Shown in pieces: positions 60,622 to 64,000 of a stretch of 64,000 bases of DNA. A program made the translations under genes and the position numbers. The stretch's first letter is position 1; each line of letters starts with the position of its first letter. The notes beneath the pieces were generated by a model. The model saw only the letters and a list, made by a program, of their open reading frames with translations, did no database searches and was not told the origin of the DNA. The stretch comes from Calliphora vicina (taxonomy: Eukaryota > Arthropoda > Insecta > Diptera > Calliphoridae), in contig NC_088781.1 of the NCBI RefSeq assembly GCF_958450345.1, positions 69,513,240-69,577,239 of the forward strand, written 5' to 3'.

Positions 60622-61851
60622 CTTATTACCTATTGTTCTTAGCAAAATGTGTCCCAAATAGTTTAGATATCTATTTATGCAATCTTTCGAAAAAAAAAAT
60701 TAAAAAAATTTAATAAAATATTTTTGATTTTTTTTTTAAATCAAAAATATTTTTGACGTTTTTTTTCAAAATGGGCCCTTTTTATTTTTTTTTAAGAAAG
60801 CTTAGGTCTTTTCCTAAGCGACCTATATGGTCGCTTAGTGGGATGCGAGTGGGATATCTATCAAAAAAAATATTTTGTAACTCAAGATTTAAAATTTTTG
60901 AATTTTTTTGCAAAATCAAAAACTTTGTTGACTTTTTTTAAAAAAATGGACCCATTTTTTAATTTTTTTTTTTTGCTCAGAAGAAAGCTTATGTGTTTTC
61001 CTTTAACACCCTTTTTGTCGCTTAGTGAGATGCGAGTGGGATATCTATAAAAAAAATGTTTTGTAACTCAAGACATACAATTTTTTACTTTTTTTTGAAA
61101 AATCAAAAACCTTTTTGACTTTTTTTTACCAAAATGGACTCTTTTTTATTAATTTTTTTTCTGAAAAGAAAGCTTAGGTCTTTTCCTTTAAAACCTTTTT
61201 GGTCGCTTAGTGGGATGCGAGTGGGATATCTATCAAAATAAATGTTTTGTAACTCAAGACAAATGTTTTTAAATTGATTTGTGTGTAAGTGTTTCTAAAA
61301 CCTTAAAAATAAAAACCACAACAACTGACCGATAATAGCCACTGGAGGGGTGCAATATGAGGCCGACCGCTATTAATTTTCCACCCCCAAAATTTGTCTG
61401 AGTTTAGTATCTTGCGGCTTTTTTAGTCAATCCTAGAGGTAGTTTTCAGTGCACGTGATTTTCATTGTTAAAATATCAGGTGCCCCAGAAACAATTTTTT
61501 GGAATCAAGTGGAAATATTTTATGGCCCTTCTCCGAAGTACCAGTTTATTTATTATTTTATGACATTTGACTTTAAGAAGTGGGTGGAGAGGTAGAAGTT
61601 GACAGGTAGGTTATTTATATGGTGGTTTATTTTTATTATTATTTGTAACATTTGGTTAAACTAGGTACTTTAGTATGTAAGCCCTTCTTGACCCTAATAA
61701 AAGATTTTAGACTCATTCATTAAAACGTACTACCTATATGATCTTAAAAAACTATTTATTGTCATTCTGAAGACATACGGAAATCAGTTTTTTAGAAACA
61801 GCGTTAAAGTTAAGACGTGTGTTATTTACATAAATACTTACAAAATTCAAA
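60622..61851. other. Composite cargo: TIR units and transposase 5' flank
   Basis: Reverse complement of 50600-51829: distal TIR segment, three 185-bp units and the putative transposase promoter. Frames read through the units (60753-60941, 60838-61050) are spurious. Confidence 0.85.
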
Positions 61852-62160
61852 ATGTCTACGACTTCTAAAAAGGCTAAGGTTGAAAATGAAATTTATTCGT
61901 CTTTTTGTTTTAATCCCTTTAACAAAATGAAGCACAGATCATCAGATATGCGAAATATTTCCGACGGCTTATTAAAAAAATTCCCTACGCTGTCAAAACG
62001 ATTGAAAATTTGTGGATCATGCAGGAAAGAGCTCGGAAAGTTGAACGAATTACCGAATTTGAATAGTAATGAGCAGGGAAACCGAAAATATGCTCTAAAA
62101 AAGCGTTTTAGGCGCTTTAAATATGCAGTAAAAACTTTAAAATATGCTCTTAAAATTTAA
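61852..62160 (+). CDS. Transduced transposase N-terminal ORF fused to MITE A
   Basis: 102 codons identical in protein to the 50599-50291 frame. The first ~74 codons are transposase N terminus (CxxC in 'KICGSCRKEL'). The last ~28 are translated MITE end ('NRKYALKKRFRRFKYAVKTL'), a basic tail. With its upstream flank also carried, it could be expressed at the new site. Whether it is made, or has any effect such as binding the large element's ends, is not known. Confidence 0.55.
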   Translation: MSTTSKKAKVENEIYSSFCFNPFNKMKHRSSDMRNISDGLLKKFPTLSKRLKICGSCRKELGKLNELPNLNSNEQGNRKYALKKRFRRFKYAVKTLKYALKI

Positions 62161-62921
62161 AAAATATGCTCTTAAAAAAACAAACTTTTACATAATTTTT
62201 AACCAAAAAAAAATTTACTTAAATTTTCAAATAAAAATCGTTGTCTATTGGATCTGAAAACATTTTTAAACATACAAATGTTCTTTCGACATCAACTGAT
62301 GTTACAGGAGCAAATTTAAAAGACAATATTTCTTTAACACTTAGAACGGTTAAGTTTGAATTTGAACTAAAATTTGATATTTAGATGGAGCTATTATTAA
62401 AATAGTGCTTATTGTATATTAAAACAAGTAAGAGAGCTATATTCGGTTGTGCCGAATCTTATATACCCTTCACCTAATTATACTTCAAAATAAAAATTTT
62501 TTTCAGTTTTTTCTTTTTTTGGATAAAAAAATTTTTCGAATTGTTATTTTAAATTTTAAAAAAAAATTTCTGTTTTTTAAATTTTTTTTTTGGTGAAAAG
62601 CCATCTGTTTTTTCAATTTTGAATTTTAAACAAAGGAAGTAACACAACAGCGAAAAATAAGTAAGACAATATTTGTTTTTGATAAACTCAAAATATGCTA
62701 CTAAACAGTAAAATATGCTCTAAAAACGCAAAATATGACATAAATATGCTCTTAAAACAAATATATGCAAAAATATGTATTTAAGGGTAAAATATGCAAA
62801 AATATGCACTAACAAATCGATGCCAAAATTCTTAAATAGTTCTGAAACGTGTAAATATCTTATCCATGTGCTCATTAGACTCACCAGAAAAAACATGCAT
62901 TTGCATATTTTGGTTTCCCTG
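62074..62921. mobile_element. MITE A copy (right arm of composite)
   Basis: 848 bp, reverse complement of 49530-50377. Hairpin relic at about 62441-62457. Confidence 0.92.
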
Positions 62922-63247
62922 ATTATAACATTAAGTTTTTATATCAAATTTTGCTATAATATTCATAGTTTACAGTATTATTATATATTTCGGGAATAGC
63001 CGGGTACCCGGGAATGTAGAGAAAAATTTTACCGATTCCCCAGGAACCAAAAAAGGTCGAGAAATTAAAAACCCTAGAAACTTGTAGAATTGTAGTTTGG
63101 TGAAATATGCCCCAGTAATAAAAACCCCTTAATATTTTTAAAGTGAATAAAGTGATAAAAATAAATACTTTTGTAATTATGGGTACTAATTTATAATTGT
63201 CTATATATGTTTAGATTTCCAAAGTGGCTATTTTCAAAAGCAAAAAA

Positions 63248-63650
63248 AAACAAGTAAGAAAGTATAGTCGGTCAAGCTCGACCATATGATATCCTACACC
63301 AATCGCCTTAAAATTAGGTGGCATTACTTTTGTATATATGAAACCTATTTCAATAAAAAATAAACAAAATAAATCTTTACTTTAATATAGCAAGGCCTAA
63401 CTCGTTTATAGGCCCAAATTTTCAATTATTTCGATAAATTGTCCACTAATATATCATATTTAGCAAAAAATCTCGAATTAAAAAAAACACGAGTCAGGGC
63501 CTTTCTATATTAAGGTAACCAAATGCTAATTAATATTAAAATCTTTGGATTTTGTGTTTATTTTAACTAATTTTTATTAAAAACTAGTTAAAAAAATTTT
63601 ATTTCAATTTATATTCACTTGTAACTTGTAAAATTTTTCTGAGTGTCTCC
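63248..63650 (+). repeat. Hairpin-ended dispersed repeat, short fragment
   Basis: Starts AAACAAGTAAGAAAGTATAG with an imperfect hairpin at 63264-63286, as at 407 and 8507. It then holds a short relative of the 8606 MITE (63383-63527; inverted 'ttaatatag.aaggcc'). Confidence 0.6.
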
Positions 63651-64000
63651 GTCGACCCTAAGCCTTTTTTCTACAATTCTACAAGTTTACAAGTGCAAAT
63701 TTAGTTTAGTGAAACAAAACCAATTGTAGAAGTATGACTTGTAAAATTCACTTGTAGCTACAAACTTGTAATTGTATTTTGATGAAACACAATTATTCAC
63801 AAGTTCACAATTTTACAGGCAAAAACACTTGTAATTGTGAGCTTGTAGCTTAGTGAAATAGGCCCCAGAACGAATGTTGCTAGACATTTTTTATTATATC
63901 AGCTTCGTAAATCAACACCGCAGCCCAAACCTTGTGAAATATCGTTACAATATCTTCAATAGTTCGTGATACCGAATTATTTTTAAAAAAATCAAATTAA

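Larger units (their letters stand above)
59574..62921 (+). mobile_element. Composite (macro) transposon: two hAT-like MITEs + cargo, TSD ATTATAAC
   Basis: 3348 bp, the reverse complement of 49530-52877, which is also 3348 bp; I saw only two or three base differences. The whole block is flanked by ATTATAAC (59566-59573, 62922-62929). Order: MITE B copy (59574-60621), cargo (60622-62073), MITE A copy (62074-62921). The inner junctions still carry the donor target sequences, CTTATTAC next to MITE B and GTAATGAG next to MITE A, which lack their partners at the outer ends. That is what one transposition event using the two outermost ends would leave. Confidence 0.92.
58771..63076. mobile_element. 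TIR element TAGGGTTTTTA, contains the composite
   Basis: Ends TAGGGTTTTTATCCCGGGAA and (complement) TAGGGTTTTTAATTTCTCGA. Subterminal 'cccgggaa' and 'cccggttcctggg' motifs at both ends. Resembles the TAGGG-type hAT ends elsewhere, but the flanking 8-mers do not match. Own sequence is about 0.95 kb; the rest is the composite. Confidence 0.55.
58497..63866. mobile_element. TIR element GGGGCCTATTTCACTAA with nested insertions
   Basis: Ends 'ggggcctatttcactaaact' and the complement of the right end 'ggggcctatttcactaagct'. Both ~200-bp subterminal zones repeat 'cttgtaattgta', 'ctacaagt' and 'tgtgtttcat'. A further end-like copy at about 63080-63114 ('gtgaaatatgcccc') may be the end of a sister element. 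No target duplication seen. Most of the length is inserted DNA. Confidence 0.6.

Overview
The window looks like intergenic and intronic DNA from a higher (probably calyptrate) fly. It is about 70% A+T and packed with dipteran-type transposons: Jockey-clade LINEs, Ty3/gypsy and BEL/Pao LTR elements, TA-target Tc1/mariner-type MITEs, several elements with 8-bp target duplications of hAT or P type, and many copies of a dispersed repeat ending in a small hairpin next to CTTACTTGTTT. The species is not named by anything I can read. Only one ordinary host gene is clear: a DUF229 (alkaline-phosphatase-like) membrane protein on the minus strand at 18067-20221. A lone acidic C-terminal exon (3289-3448, minus) and a small SAM-like gene carried inside a transposon (15085-16145, plus) are weaker candidates.

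Layout. 0.4-5.7 kb: a broken Jockey LINE on the minus strand, split by a hAT-like element and unrelated sequence. 6.3-13.5 kb: a decayed gypsy element (gag, pol without integrase) interrupted by a hairpin-ended repeat, followed by a solo LTR. 14.3-17.4 kb: a TIR element holding a second TA-flanked element that carries the SAM-like gene. 18.1-20.3 kb: the DUF229 gene. 20.8-38.6 kb: a dense nest of DNA transposons. It includes a 2-kb hAT-like element, a 1-kb foldback, and a mariner-type MITE into which two different 8-bp-TSD elements went at the same 8-bp site; one of those in turn holds a P-like element with a THAP zinc finger. 38.6-56.0 kb: one complete BEL/Pao insertion on the minus strand (LTRs at 38611-39048 and 55579-56015, 5-bp duplication AACAT). 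It carries gag, pol and an extra downstream zinc-knuckle/protease ORF. Its leader holds a 6.9-kb DNA transposon with long repeat-built inverted termini and a transposase-like gene.

56.0-64.0 kb: more nested hAT-like and TIR elements. The key object here is a 3348-bp segment at 59574-62921, an inverted, nearly identical copy of 49530-52877. In the donor copy two related hAT-like MITEs each have their own 8-bp duplication (CTCATTAC and GTAATAAG on the plus strand). In the second copy the whole block, MITE + intervening DNA + MITE, is flanked by one new 8-bp duplication (ATTATAAC). This is the footprint of a composite ('macro') transposition in which the outer ends of two MITEs mobilised the DNA between them, including the promoter side and first coding segment of the large element's transposase gene.

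Most of the short reading frames in the window are chance frames in A+T-rich repeats. Names such as hAT, P, Tc1/mariner, BEL and gypsy rest on termini, target duplications and protein motifs read by eye; no database search was possible.
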